From: Xylanibacter ruminicola
GTDB lineage: Bacteria; Bacteroidota; Bacteroidia; Bacteroidales; Bacteroidaceae
Direction of reading: 5' to 3'
Assembly (NCBI RefSeq): GCF_900107775.1
Contig: NZ_FNRF01000002.1
Location: 685,129-749,128, forward strand
DNA: 64,000 bases
In this document: positions 33,790 through 41,296 of the stretch, piece by piece
Position numbering within the stretch: position 1 is the stretch's first letter
How the letters are laid out: each line of letters starts with the position of its first letter
Made by a program: the position numbers and the translations under genes
The notes under the pieces: model-generated
Seen by the model: only the letters and a program-made list of their open reading frames with translations
Told to the model about the DNA's origin: nothing
The model's database searches: none

Positions 33790-34680
33790 TTAGAATTTCA
33801 CCTCGCCGTACATACCAATCTTCACAAATCCATCATTTTTGATAGCCACCTTGACGGCATACACCAGATCGGCACGCTCATCGTCGGTGAGGATGGTCTT
33901 GGGGGTAAACTCCGAGCGCGACGATATCCAGCTGATCGTACCTGCATACTCCTTGCGCTGGTTGTCGCCATAGTCGGCAAACACCTTCACCTGCTGACCT
34001 ATCTTGATGTGCTGCAGCTGGGCTGAAGTGACGTAGGCACGCAGGTGCATCGACTCGGTATCAGCTATCTTGAACAACGGCTTGCCCACACTTACAAACT
34101 CGCCACGCTCCACATATTTCTCGAGAATGGTTCCCTTGGTGGGAGTCATGATGTGACACTTGCGGAGCATATCCTGCAACTGTGCTTTCTGAACCTCAGC
34201 AGTCGAAAGTTGAGAGTTGAGAGTTGAAAGTTGAGTGTTGAGCGATGATATCTGCGCATCCAACTGTTTTTGCAGCACCTTCACCTGGTTCGTGGCATCG
34301 TCGAGCATCTTCGAGGGGGCAGCCCCGTCGGCCACCAGTTCGCGGTAGCGCTGCTCGTCCTGCTGGGCCTTAACCAACTGCTGGCGTGTGGCAGCTATCT
34401 GGCGTTCCATATCAGGCTTCTGACTCTGATACACCGCTTTGGTAGCGTCCATCTGCTGAATCTTCAGCCACGTCTGCGTGGTGTCAATAAGTCCCACCTC
34501 TCGGGCTGCCTCCATCTTGTCGCCCTCGTTCACGTCAAACGACAGCAATGCCCCACTCTGTTCGGCAAACACGGTCGTCTCGGTAGCCTCGAACGTGCCC
34601 GTTGCATCGTATTCTTTCTCGTTGCTTCCGCAGGCTGTTATTATCAGCGCCACACCTGCCAATACATATATCTTTTGCAT
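33790..34680 (-). CDS. HlyD-family adaptor lipoprotein of the ABC exporter
   Basis: 296 residues. Lipoprotein signal with lipobox IITACGSNEKE. A first lipoyl half (LLSFDVNEGDKMEAAREVGL) leads into a long alpha-helical hairpin (residues about 70-175), then the second lipoyl half KGTILEKYVERGEFVSVGKP and a beta-barrel domain. It links the ABC permeases to the TolC channel encoded just upstream (4-bp gap). The hairpin contains a heptad-encoding nucleotide repeat (34204-34242) giving SLNTQLSTLNSQLSTAE, which extends the coiled coil by repeats of seven residues. Confidence 0.9.
   Translation of the reverse strand: MQKIYVLAGVALIITACGSNEKEYDATGTFEATETTVFAEQSGALLSFDVNEGDKMEAAREVGLIDTTQTWLKIQQMDATKAVYQSQKPDMERQIAATRQQLVKAQQDEQRYRELVADGAAPSKMLDDATNQVKVLQKQLDAQISSLNTQLSTLNSQLSTAEVQKAQLQDMLRKCHIMTPTKGTILEKYVERGEFVSVGKPLFKIADTESMHLRAYVTSAQLQHIKIGQQVKVFADYGDNQRKEYAGTISWISSRSEFTPKTILTDDERADLVYAVKVAIKNDGFVKIGMYGEVKF
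34204..34242. repeat. In-frame GAGAGTT-type 7-bp tandem repeat in the adaptor gene
   Basis: Units of GAAAGTT/GAGAGTT/GAGTGTT with 7-bp period run from 34204 to 34242. Three units make one heptad pair on the coding strand (Asn/Thr-Gln-Leu-Ser-Thr-Leu), matching the coiled-coil register of the helical hairpin. Confidence 0.8.
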
Positions 34681-34684
34681 AACC

Positions 34685-35959
34685 TTAATTATTTGTCGTG
34701 TATTTGTTGTCGTATATCTCTTTCAGCATTTCAATCTCGTGTACTGACTGTTGCACACAGGCAGCATGCTCCTGATTAATTTCGCGCACCAGGTCGTTCG
34801 CATCGATGATGCCGTGTGCCAGCTTCGATTCTGCCGCTTTTCTCACAGCCTGTCGCAGCGATATAATCTCTCCGTCTTGAGCCATCAGCTTCTGATAGCG
34901 TGCAATGTTCTCGTGCTGCTGAATCTGTTCCAGGTTGTTATTGAAGAGGAATACCTCCCGGTTGTTTTCTGTCATATCACGCTGCAACTGCAGTTTTGCC
35001 TTGTCGTTCTTGCGAGTATAGAGGGCACCGATGTTCCATGTAACCCGTGCACCGATGATGCCGTTCAAGCTCCATTTGTGGCGCATCATGTCCTCAAACA
35101 TATTCAGACCTGGATAACCATAGAATCCCTGAGCAAACACACCCACCTTCGGCCTCAGCGCGGCGTTGAGTGCTTTTTCCTGAGCATTCAGCACGCTGAT
35201 CTGTGCGTCCAGCGCCTTCAGTTCCGGACGACGGTTTTCAGCCATGAGCCCTCCGTTGTCAGCCCTCATTTGCGGTTTCAGCACCTCCGTCACCTCTATG
35301 CCGCAGAATGTACTCAGCATGCGCTGCAACATCTGTTTCTGCGATGCCAGTTCGGTGGCTTTCTGTACTGCGTTGAGTCGCTCTGCTTTCACACTTTGTA
35401 GGTCGCTTTCGGCTGCTGTACCTCGTTTGGTCATCGACTCCAATTTGTTTTCGTTGCCTGCTAACATTGCCTGCAAATCGTTGTTTAGCTTAATCTGCTC
35501 ATCAATCAGCAACAATCCGAAATACATCTCATTCACACGCTTGCGAACATGATATATATTTACTTCGTTCTGCGCTGTTTGTACCTTGCCCTGTTCACGG
35601 GCTATGCGTTTCTGACTGCTGATGACGCCTCCGTCATAGATGGTCTGCTGCACATCGATACCCACGCGATACTGGTCCTTCGTCAGTCCCTTCATGTCAA
35701 TGCCCATACCGCCCATCATCGTCTTCATCTCGTCAGGCCAAGCCGTCACATCACTCTGATACGTGGCTTGTGCGGTTGCCGACACTTGCGGTAGCCATCC
35801 CTTCTGGATATTGGCTACCGTCAGCTGGGTGGTCTTTTCGACAAGTCCATACTGCTGTATCAACGGATAATTCTTTTCTGCTGCCTGCTGACACTCTTCC
35901 AGCGTCTGCCCCTGTACCAGCATGGGCAACATCGTCAAAGCTAAAAACAATTTCTTCAT
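34685..35959 (-). CDS. TolC-family outer-membrane protein of the ABC exporter
   Basis: About 424 residues. The start at 35959 (MKKLFLALTMLPMLVQGQ) gives a clean signal peptide; upstream in-frame ATGs would add residues that do not fit and lie close to the promoter. TolC landmarks include TLEECQQAAEKNYPLIQQYG and the second-half helices around QLQRDMTENNREVFLFNNN. First gene of the five-gene minus-strand exporter operon and the likely outer-membrane exit channel. The divergent AraC gene lies 161 bp away. Confidence 0.88.
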   Translation of the reverse strand: MKKLFLALTMLPMLVQGQTLEECQQAAEKNYPLIQQYGLVEKTTQLTVANIQKGWLPQVSATAQATYQSDVTAWPDEMKTMMGGMGIDMKGLTKDQYRVGIDVQQTIYDGGVISSQKRIAREQGKVQTAQNEVNIYHVRKRVNEMYFGLLLIDEQIKLNNDLQAMLAGNENKLESMTKRGTAAESDLQSVKAERLNAVQKATELASQKQMLQRMLSTFCGIEVTEVLKPQMRADNGGLMAENRRPELKALDAQISVLNAQEKALNAALRPKVGVFAQGFYGYPGLNMFEDMMRHKWSLNGIIGARVTWNIGALYTRKNDKAKLQLQRDMTENNREVFLFNNNLEQIQQHENIARYQKLMAQDGEIISLRQAVRKAAESKLAHGIIDANDLVREINQEHAACVQQSVHEIEMLKEIYDNKYTTNN

Positions 35960-35987
35960 ATCATCTTTTGTCATTGAATTCCGGATG

Positions 35988-35995
35988 CAAAAGTA
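35988..35995 (-). promoter_or_regulatory. -7 promoter box for the ABC exporter operon
   Basis: TACTTTTG on the minus strand, 28 bp before the tolC ATG at 35959, fits the Bacteroidota -7 consensus. No good -33 box is visible, which would suit activator dependence. Confidence 0.55.
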
Positions 35996-36092
35996 CGATG
36001 TTTTTTTCATCGTGGTGTTATCTGTAAGAATGGGGAAATGTTCTTTTTGTTCGATTTATACATAAACAGAGCATTGTTTCGCGGAAAATGAT

Positions 36093-36100
36093 TATCTTTG
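36093..36100 (+). promoter_or_regulatory. -7 promoter box for the divergent AraC gene
   Basis: TATCTTTG lies 20 bp before the ATG at 36121. A possible ATG at 36088 lies inside this box and is rejected as the start. Confidence 0.55.
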
Positions 36101-36120
36101 CCAACAAAAAAGGACGTATT

Positions 36121-37026
36121 ATGAACAGACAACCGCAACTGATGGATGCCACACGAATGCGCGACATTCTCACACCACACCTCTCGCAAATGCGCGAGCA
36201 TATATTCATGAATAGCGAACTGGCAATGGTTCGCGGCGACAGCACGGTGTTCAGTCTGCTGATGCGCCAAAAGCCACCTTTTACCATCAATGATCACCGT
36301 TTGGGCATCATCATGAGCGGCGAGGCTGAAATTACCATCAACCTGCAAGACCGCCACCTTACGAGCGGCACACTCGTCTATATCGGTCCTGGAACCATCA
36401 TCCATCCCAAGCGTCTGTCGCCTGACCTCCGCATCTTCGGAATGGGACTTTTTTCTAACTTCCCCATGCCCTTTGCACAGGGACAGATGCCGTCGGCCTT
36501 CAACGGGCAGGTGCGCGACTTCCAGATACCTGCCGGTGAAGCAGATATCACTACAGCTATACATATTATTGACGCCATCTGGCAAATAGTTCATGCTACC
36601 AGCGACTATCATCGTCCCACCGTCACAGCCCTCGTAGCTGCCCAGATGCATCACTACGACCAGCTGTTCCATCGGCAGACTGACCAGCTGGCCAGCAGTC
36701 GTTCACGCGAGCAGTCCATCTTCGACCGCTTCCTCCAACTGGTCACCCAGCATTGTGCCGAGCATCACCAAATAGGCTACTATGCCGACCGCATGTGCCT
36801 AACTGAGCGCTACCTGAGCACCGTCATCCGACAAACCAGCGGCACCACCGCCAAAGACTGGATAGACCGTGCCCTCATCACACGCATCAAAATAGAACTG
36901 CGCCACACGGACAAGCCGGCTGCGCAGATTGCCGATGAGATGCATTTTGCCAATCCCTCATTCTTCTCAAAATACTTCCGTCGCCTCACCGGCATGACTC
37001 CCGGCGAGTATAAATCTATCAGTTGA
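36121..37026 (+). CDS. AraC-family regulator, divergent from the ABC exporter operon
   Basis: 301 residues from the ATG at 36121. The N-terminal half is a cupin-like sensor (LTSGTLVYIGPGTIIHP). The C-terminal half has the two AraC helix-turn-helix units, YYADRMCLTERYLSTVIRQT and AQIADEMHFANPSFFSKYF, ending FRRLTGMTPGEYKS. The divergent arrangement with the tolC-adaptor-ABC operon makes it the probable local regulator. The inducer is unknown, but it may be a compound exported by the pump. Confidence 0.88.
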   Translation: MNRQPQLMDATRMRDILTPHLSQMREHIFMNSELAMVRGDSTVFSLLMRQKPPFTINDHRLGIIMSGEAEITINLQDRHLTSGTLVYIGPGTIIHPKRLSPDLRIFGMGLFSNFPMPFAQGQMPSAFNGQVRDFQIPAGEADITTAIHIIDAIWQIVHATSDYHRPTVTALVAAQMHHYDQLFHRQTDQLASSRSREQSIFDRFLQLVTQHCAEHHQIGYYADRMCLTERYLSTVIRQTSGTTAKDWIDRALITRIKIELRHTDKPAAQIADEMHFANPSFFSKYFRRLTGMTPGEYKSIS

Positions 37027-37303
37027 GTAACTTTTGTATTGAAAAGTAAATGTGACTCGCTTTCGTCGGAAAAGGCATAAATGAAGATTTCAATAAAGGA
37101 GCCTACTCTACTATTAAAGAAACTTTGCAAGGATAAAGACAAAATATCCATCGTCAATTGTCAAATATAAGACAAAAATAGCTTTATTATGAACCTTTTT
37201 GCGATATTTAACCACAAACATCGTCGAAAGAACAAAAAGTCTTGGCCATTGATGCTTATTTTCCCAAAAAATTAGTAGCTTTGCACCCATAAAGACCTAA
37301 TTA

Positions 37304-37497
37304 TATGAAACAAATCATGCTATGGATGCTGACTACCATCCTTATATTGGTTTGAGTACATCGGAGTAAAGAATGATCGACATCAAATAAGAGCCAAGAA
37401 GGGATTTTCGATAATTGGTTATAGTAAGATTGATTTAGGCATTGCCAAATATCACTTTGAGATTGGTGCCGAAGAAGTCAACTTTGATTGGGTATGA
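37304..37497 (+). pseudogene. Decayed gene: signal-peptide start and C-terminal tail in different frames
   Basis: A TAGCTTTG promoter box (about 37268) precedes MKQIMLWMLTTILILV-stop at 37304. In another frame, downstream sequence encodes WFEYIGVKNDRHQIRAKKG, then FSIIGYSKIDLGIAKYHFEI and GAEEVNFDWV-stop, the end of a longer protein. The stop overlaps the MmcQ-like gene start as ATGA. So a gene formerly coupled to the next one has lost its middle. The family was not identified with confidence; a nitroreductase-like enzyme is a guess. Confidence 0.55.
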
Positions 37498-37874
37498 ATA
37501 TTGAAGAGGTTAGAGAGTACACATTATCACTTCCAGGAGTGACCGAAGACCAAGCGTTTGGTGAAGACATCCTAAACTTTCGCTTGGAAGGAAAGATATT
37601 TGTCTGCCTATGGTTAGGTGGTGGCAGATATGATATGAAGGACGGAGAATCAAGAATCGCCTTGAAGTTATCTCCAGACAGGAATATCGAACTTAGAGAA
37701 CAATTCTCTGCTGTAACACCTGCCTATCATTGGAACAAGACACACTGGAGCGACATTTATTACGAAGAAATGGACAAAGCATTAGTAGAGGGGTTGATAA
37801 GAGAATCCTATCAACTCATTGTATCGAAACTCCCAAAGGCTATTCGGTCAAAGTATTTATCAGAATCAGATTAA
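37494..37874 (+). CDS. MmcQ/YjbR-family protein
   Basis: 126 residues from the ATG at 37494 (MNIEEVREYTLSLPGVTED). This is the short CyaY-like-fold MmcQ/YjbR family: YTLSLPGVTEDQAFGEDILN, FRLEGKIFVCLWL, ALKLSPDRNIELRE and TPAYHWNKTHWSDIYY. Members are small proteins of uncertain role, sometimes annotated as DNA-binding. The start overlaps the stop of a decayed upstream gene (ATGA). Intact and the only whole gene between the AraC gene at 36121 and the Nim-like gene. Confidence 0.88.
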   Translation: MNIEEVREYTLSLPGVTEDQAFGEDILNFRLEGKIFVCLWLGGGRYDMKDGESRIALKLSPDRNIELREQFSAVTPAYHWNKTHWSDIYYEEMDKALVEGLIRESYQLIVSKLPKAIRSKYLSESD

Positions 37875-38243
37875 CGCCGAAGTTGTAAAATGAAATTTAA
37901 GGATAGCCTTATTACTATTGGTCATTCTACCCACATGGACAGTTTACAAATTCACAGAAGAACGATAAATCGGAATTTAACAATATGACACTCAAAATCA
38001 TTGATAAATCAGAGAACTTTGAACGCGCTATCGGCTTGCTACAAGCCGCTGGGTATTCAATCAAGTAAATTACAATTTAGCTTACTGAAAAGCGAGGCCT
38101 AACATCGACATTGCAGCAAGAATGAAACTACAACAGGACAGTATTATTGTAAGCGACAGGCTACAGGCACTCTATTCAATACACATTTCTTGACAAACGT
38201 ACTGAACTCAATATTGATATAGAAAAAACTCCCCCAAAACCAT
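37875..38243. other. Gene-remnant stretch without an intact gene
   Basis: No intact gene. Short broken frames occur, including a 27-codon one at 37985-38068. The base composition and scattered stops suggest decayed coding DNA. Confidence 0.45.
37985..38068 (+). pseudogene. Short remnant frame (27 codons)
   Basis: Encodes MTLKIIDKSENFERAIGLLQ followed by AAGYSIK. The spacing of hydrophobics (FERAIGLLQAAGYSI) recalls the end of an ACT-type regulatory domain, but it is too short to assign. Most likely a gene fragment. Confidence 0.35.
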
Positions 38244-38331
38244 GAGTTAACTCGATTAACTTCATGAATTAACTCAATAGACAAATCGAATTAATTCAAT
38301 AGACAAAATGAATTAATTCACCTAGTTATTT
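38244..38331. repeat. Four 22-bp tandem units, each with a GARTTAAYTC palindrome
   Basis: GAGTTAACTC at 38244, GAATTAACTC at 38266, GAATTAATTC at 38288 and GAATTAATTC at 38310, each exactly 22 bp apart. The middle two units share the spacer AATAGACAAA. A 22-bp period places the palindromes on the same face of the helix two turns apart, as in protein-binding arrays. It lies 70 bp past the stop-codon side of the convergent Nim-like gene. Confidence 0.85.
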
Positions 38332-38401
38332 CGCCTAAAGCTTTTTTGTTAGTCTAGCCATCATTTTTTATTACAATATATACACAAAGATATACCAGTC
38401 A

Positions 38402-38911
38402 TCAAGTGCTGTTTCTGTTATGCCTTGATTTCATCAGTTCGATAGCTTCCTTACCCGTCAGATGTTCGATATCGAAGCGGATGACCAACATATGGGATAA
38501 TCCGCTTTCAATCTCTTTCTGAAGGTCTTCGTCATGATTAGGATTGTAGCGATTGCCCAACAAACGGGCTATCTCAAATCTTTCGGAATCGTTTTCCACA
38601 ATATGGACTCTACCGAATGCAATCACGCTACGAAAGAATGTGGTATATTTCTCAGGCTTTACGTCATCTTGATCAATGACACAGAAAGATGCCTTAGAGC
38701 ATTTACGGATGGCATCGACTTTATGCCCCTCCATAGCGCTATGGAAATAAAGTCGGCCCTCTTGATACACATAGCTGATGGGAACAGCATACGGATAATC
38801 ATTATCGCCAAGTAATGCCATCGTACCTGATGTGGCTTTCTGCAAAATAGCGATGCTCTCCTCTTCGGCAAGCATCTGACGCTTGCGCCTCATTTCTCTG
38901 AACTCATTCAT
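38402..38911 (-). CDS. Nim-like pyridoxamine 5'-phosphate oxidase family flavoprotein
   Basis: 169 residues of the PNPOx-like split-barrel family close to the Nim group: MRRKRQMLAEEESIAIL, YPYAVPISYVYQEGRLYFHS, AMEGHKVDAIRK, SKASFCVIDQDDVKPEKYTT and FRSVIAFGRVHIVE. Nim proteins reduce 5-nitroimidazoles and are linked to metronidazole resistance in some Bacteroides strains, but many relatives have other roles. Whether this copy confers resistance cannot be said. It lies between gene remnants in island C. Confidence 0.82.
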   Translation of the reverse strand: MNEFREMRRKRQMLAEEESIAILQKATSGTMALLGDNDYPYAVPISYVYQEGRLYFHSAMEGHKVDAIRKCSKASFCVIDQDDVKPEKYTTFFRSVIAFGRVHIVENDSERFEIARLLGNRYNPNHDEDLQKEIESGLSHMLVIRFDIEHLTGKEAIELMKSRHNRNST

Positions 38912-38932
38912 GATATACCTAATAATTCTATT

Positions 38933-39025
38933 TCAAAAATAAGCGTGGATCCACTTCACACCATTCTCTTTGGCTTTCGCCTCCAACCAATCCTTGTTGG
39001 CCTGTATATACTCTCGTTTTGCCAT
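38933..39025 (-). pseudogene. Truncated N-terminus, possibly of an FKBP-type peptidyl-prolyl isomerase
   Basis: A 30-codon frame, MAKREYIQANKDWLEAKAKE then NGVKWIHAYF-stop. The opening resembles the N-terminal helix of Bacteroidota FKBP-type isomerases ('KKEYIEANKKWLEEKAKE'), which is normally followed by the catalytic domain. Here that domain is absent. Likely a gene remnant between the Nim-like and AraC genes. Confidence 0.4.
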
Positions 39026-39054
39026 ATATCTATATTCTTTTTCTGATAATTGAT

Positions 39055-39948
39055 TTACTTTCTCACAAACTCGCTGGGTGTAAGACCTGTAATACGCTTG
39101 AACAAACGGGTGAAATGATGGGGAAAATCGAACCCCAACAGGCGTGAGGTCTCGCTAATGTTATGCCCTTGCATCAGAAGACTCTTAGCCCGATTAATAA
39201 TATAATTATGTATATATCCGATAGCTGTGCCGCCTGTGACCTTGTGGACGATGTCACCAAAGTAACGGGGAGAATAGGCCAGTTGGGAGGCACACCAGGC
39301 TACGGTAGGCAAGCCTTGTGACAGTTGGCGGTTCTCACGGAAATAGGTTTGCAGCAAGTTCTGGAAGCGCTTCAACAGGTCGGTCTCTCCCCTATTCTCT
39401 TCCGACAGCTGACGCAGATAGATACGATTGCAGTATTCCAGTATCAGGTGCAGGTAAGCCTGCAGCACACTTCGGAGTGAAGGGGAATCCTCATGTGTCT
39501 GCAACTCTTGTCGCATCTGTGCCACCAGCTGCGTGATGCAGAGCCACTCATCGGGCTCCATGCGCAACGAACCATCAAAGAAATAGGAGAAGAACTGATA
39601 GCGGTCTATCTGGCGTTCCAACACGCTGCCATGCAACAGCTCGGGCGACCATAGCAGAACCCAACCACACAAGGAAATGCGCTCACCATTGTCCTCCAAT
39701 CCGCCTATCTGTCCTGGTTCTACAGCTATGATGGAGGCATCGCTTACCTGCAGCGTCTTCATACCGTAAGAGAGCGTATTGGGGAACTGTCGCTGGATAA
39801 ACAGTCCATACACGCCATAGTTGTTCAGGCTATGACGGAAGGGTGCCAGTTCGTCGTAATGGATAATGCTGATTAATGGGTGCAACACCGGTGCATCCAC
39901 AAAACGAGCATAGTCGTTGGGGCTGTCTAACTTCAAAATATTCCTCAT
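39055..39948 (-). CDS. AraC-family regulator, divergent from the redox operon
   Basis: About 297 residues from the ATG at 39948 (MRNILKLDSPNDYARFVDAP). An in-frame ATG at 39969 is rejected because the promoter box TATATTTG lies between it and the chosen start. The C-terminal AraC domain is clear: VAWCASQLAYSPRYFGDIVH, NISETSRLLGFDFPHHFTRL and FKRITGLTPSEFVRK. The N-terminus resembles the regulators found beside YqhD-type operons. It is divergent from the eight-gene plus-strand operon 178 bp away, so it is the probable activator. Confidence 0.88.
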   Translation of the reverse strand: MRNILKLDSPNDYARFVDAPVLHPLISIIHYDELAPFRHSLNNYGVYGLFIQRQFPNTLSYGMKTLQVSDASIIAVEPGQIGGLEDNGERISLCGWVLLWSPELLHGSVLERQIDRYQFFSYFFDGSLRMEPDEWLCITQLVAQMRQELQTHEDSPSLRSVLQAYLHLILEYCNRIYLRQLSEENRGETDLLKRFQNLLQTYFRENRQLSQGLPTVAWCASQLAYSPRYFGDIVHKVTGGTAIGYIHNYIINRAKSLLMQGHNISETSRLLGFDFPHHFTRLFKRITGLTPSEFVRK

Positions 39949-39956
39949 ATCGGTGG

Positions 39957-39964
39957 CAAATATA
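39957..39964 (-). promoter_or_regulatory. -7 promoter box for the AraC gene, almost abutting its ATG
   Basis: TATATTTG on the minus strand ends 8 bp before the ATG at 39948; the sequence between is C-CACCGAT. A very short or absent leader is predicted. Confidence 0.6.
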
Positions 39965-40071
39965 CGCAAAATAGTCTAATAATGGTAGAAATTTAATGGT
40001 TTTTTAGCACTTTCTGCGAAATTGGTATATAATCAGCCAATTTGTGTAATACCTATATAAAATAATGTGCG

Positions 40072-40079
40072 TAATTTTG
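40072..40079 (+). promoter_or_regulatory. -7 promoter box for the redox operon
   Basis: TAATTTTG followed by CAGTCG fits the -7 box and lies 48 bp before the ATG of the alcohol dehydrogenase gene. No -33 TTTG at standard spacing was found, suiting activator control. Confidence 0.6.
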
Positions 40080-40126
40080 CAGTCGAAATAAGATTCGATT
40101 ACAAAAAACTTTAAAACTATAAAATT

Positions 40127-41293
40127 ATGTTAGGCAATTTCACATTCCACAACCCCACAAAGTTGCACTTCGGTGAGGATTCTTTGAGCAAACTGAGTGA
40201 AGAACTGAAAAAATATGGCAAGAAGGTGATGCTCTGCTATGGCGGTGGTAGCATTAAGCACAACGGCATCTACGACCAGGTGATGGCAGAGCTAAAGAAG
40301 GCTGGCTGCGAAGTGGTAGAGATAGCTGGTGTGATGCCGAACCCGACAATAGAAAAGGTTCTGGAGGGTGCCCATATGGCTCGCAAGGAGAATGTCGATT
40401 TCATCCTCGGTGTGGGCGGTGGTTCTACCATTGACTACTGTAAGGCCGTAGCCGGAAGCGCTTGCTACGACGGTGATCCCTGGGAGTATTACTTCAAGAA
40501 CTGGCAGCCTATGACCTGCCGCTGGATTCCCGTGGGCTGTGTGCTCACAATGGCTGGCACAGGTTCCGAGATGGACAGTTGTTCGGTCATCTCCAGCCAC
40601 TCGGAGAACCGCAAGTTGTTCTATAACTTCCGCAACCCTGACTTCGCCATCCTCAATCCCCGTTTCACCTTTACCGTTCCCAAGTATCAGATGGTGGCTG
40701 GTATCTACGACATCATGAGCCACATCTTGGAGCAGTATCTCTCTGGCACCGACGACAACACCAGCGACTATATCGCAGAAGGTCTGATGCGCTCACTCAT
40801 CGTCAGCTCACGCAAGGCTAACGTTAATCCTGAGGACTACGAGGCTCGTTCTAACATCATGTGGACAGCAACCTGGGCACTCAATACGCTCATCGACCGA
40901 GGTAAGGCTACCGACTGGATGGTTCACATGCTTGGTCAGGCTGTGGCTGCCTTTACCGATGCCACTCATGGTCACACACTCGCTGCTGTCAGTGGTGCTT
41001 ACTACCGTCTGCTCATCAGCAAGTCACCCGATGCTGTACAGAAGTTCAAGCGTCTGGCTATGAATGTATGGGGCGTTTCTGCTGAGGCCAAGACCGACAA
41101 GCAGATTGCAATGGAAGGTCTTGAGACGATGGAACAGTGGATGCGCGAACTGGGACTGGCGATGAACATCACCGACTGCGGTGCCAAACCCGAACAGATT
41201 GAGGGAATGGCCGATGCATGCCCGATTTGCCAAGGTGGCTACTACATTCTGAATCGTGACGAGGTTGTACAAGTTTTGAAAGATAGTCTTTAG
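40127..41293 (+). CDS. Iron-containing alcohol dehydrogenase (YqhD/BDH type)
   Basis: 388 residues. The family layout is clear: NFTFHNPTKLHFGEDSLSKL, a nucleotide site VGGGSTIDYCKAVAG, and metal-binding histidines in HMLGQAVAAFTDATHGHTLA. YqhD-type enzymes reduce short-chain and lipid-derived aldehydes using NADPH. First gene of a plus-strand operon of reductases and hydrolases, 3 bp before the flavodoxin-like gene. The divergent AraC regulator suggests induction by reactive electrophiles, as for yqhD in E. coli; that is inference. Confidence 0.93.
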   Translation: MLGNFTFHNPTKLHFGEDSLSKLSEELKKYGKKVMLCYGGGSIKHNGIYDQVMAELKKAGCEVVEIAGVMPNPTIEKVLEGAHMARKENVDFILGVGGGSTIDYCKAVAGSACYDGDPWEYYFKNWQPMTCRWIPVGCVLTMAGTGSEMDSCSVISSHSENRKLFYNFRNPDFAILNPRFTFTVPKYQMVAGIYDIMSHILEQYLSGTDDNTSDYIAEGLMRSLIVSSRKANVNPEDYEARSNIMWTATWALNTLIDRGKATDWMVHMLGQAVAAFTDATHGHTLAAVSGAYYRLLISKSPDAVQKFKRLAMNVWGVSAEAKTDKQIAMEGLETMEQWMRELGLAMNITDCGAKPEQIEGMADACPICQGGYYILNRDEVVQVLKDSL

Positions 41294-41296
41294 AAT

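Noticed and set aside
36088-36120. Upstream ATG at 36088 as the AraC start
   Set aside because: It lies just before and across the TATCTTTG promoter box; the ATG at 36121 gives a normal AraC N-terminus.
38244-38331. Possible CRISPR array
   Set aside because: Units are 22 bp in total with only a 10-bp conserved palindrome and partly conserved spacers; there are no unique spacers and no cas genes.
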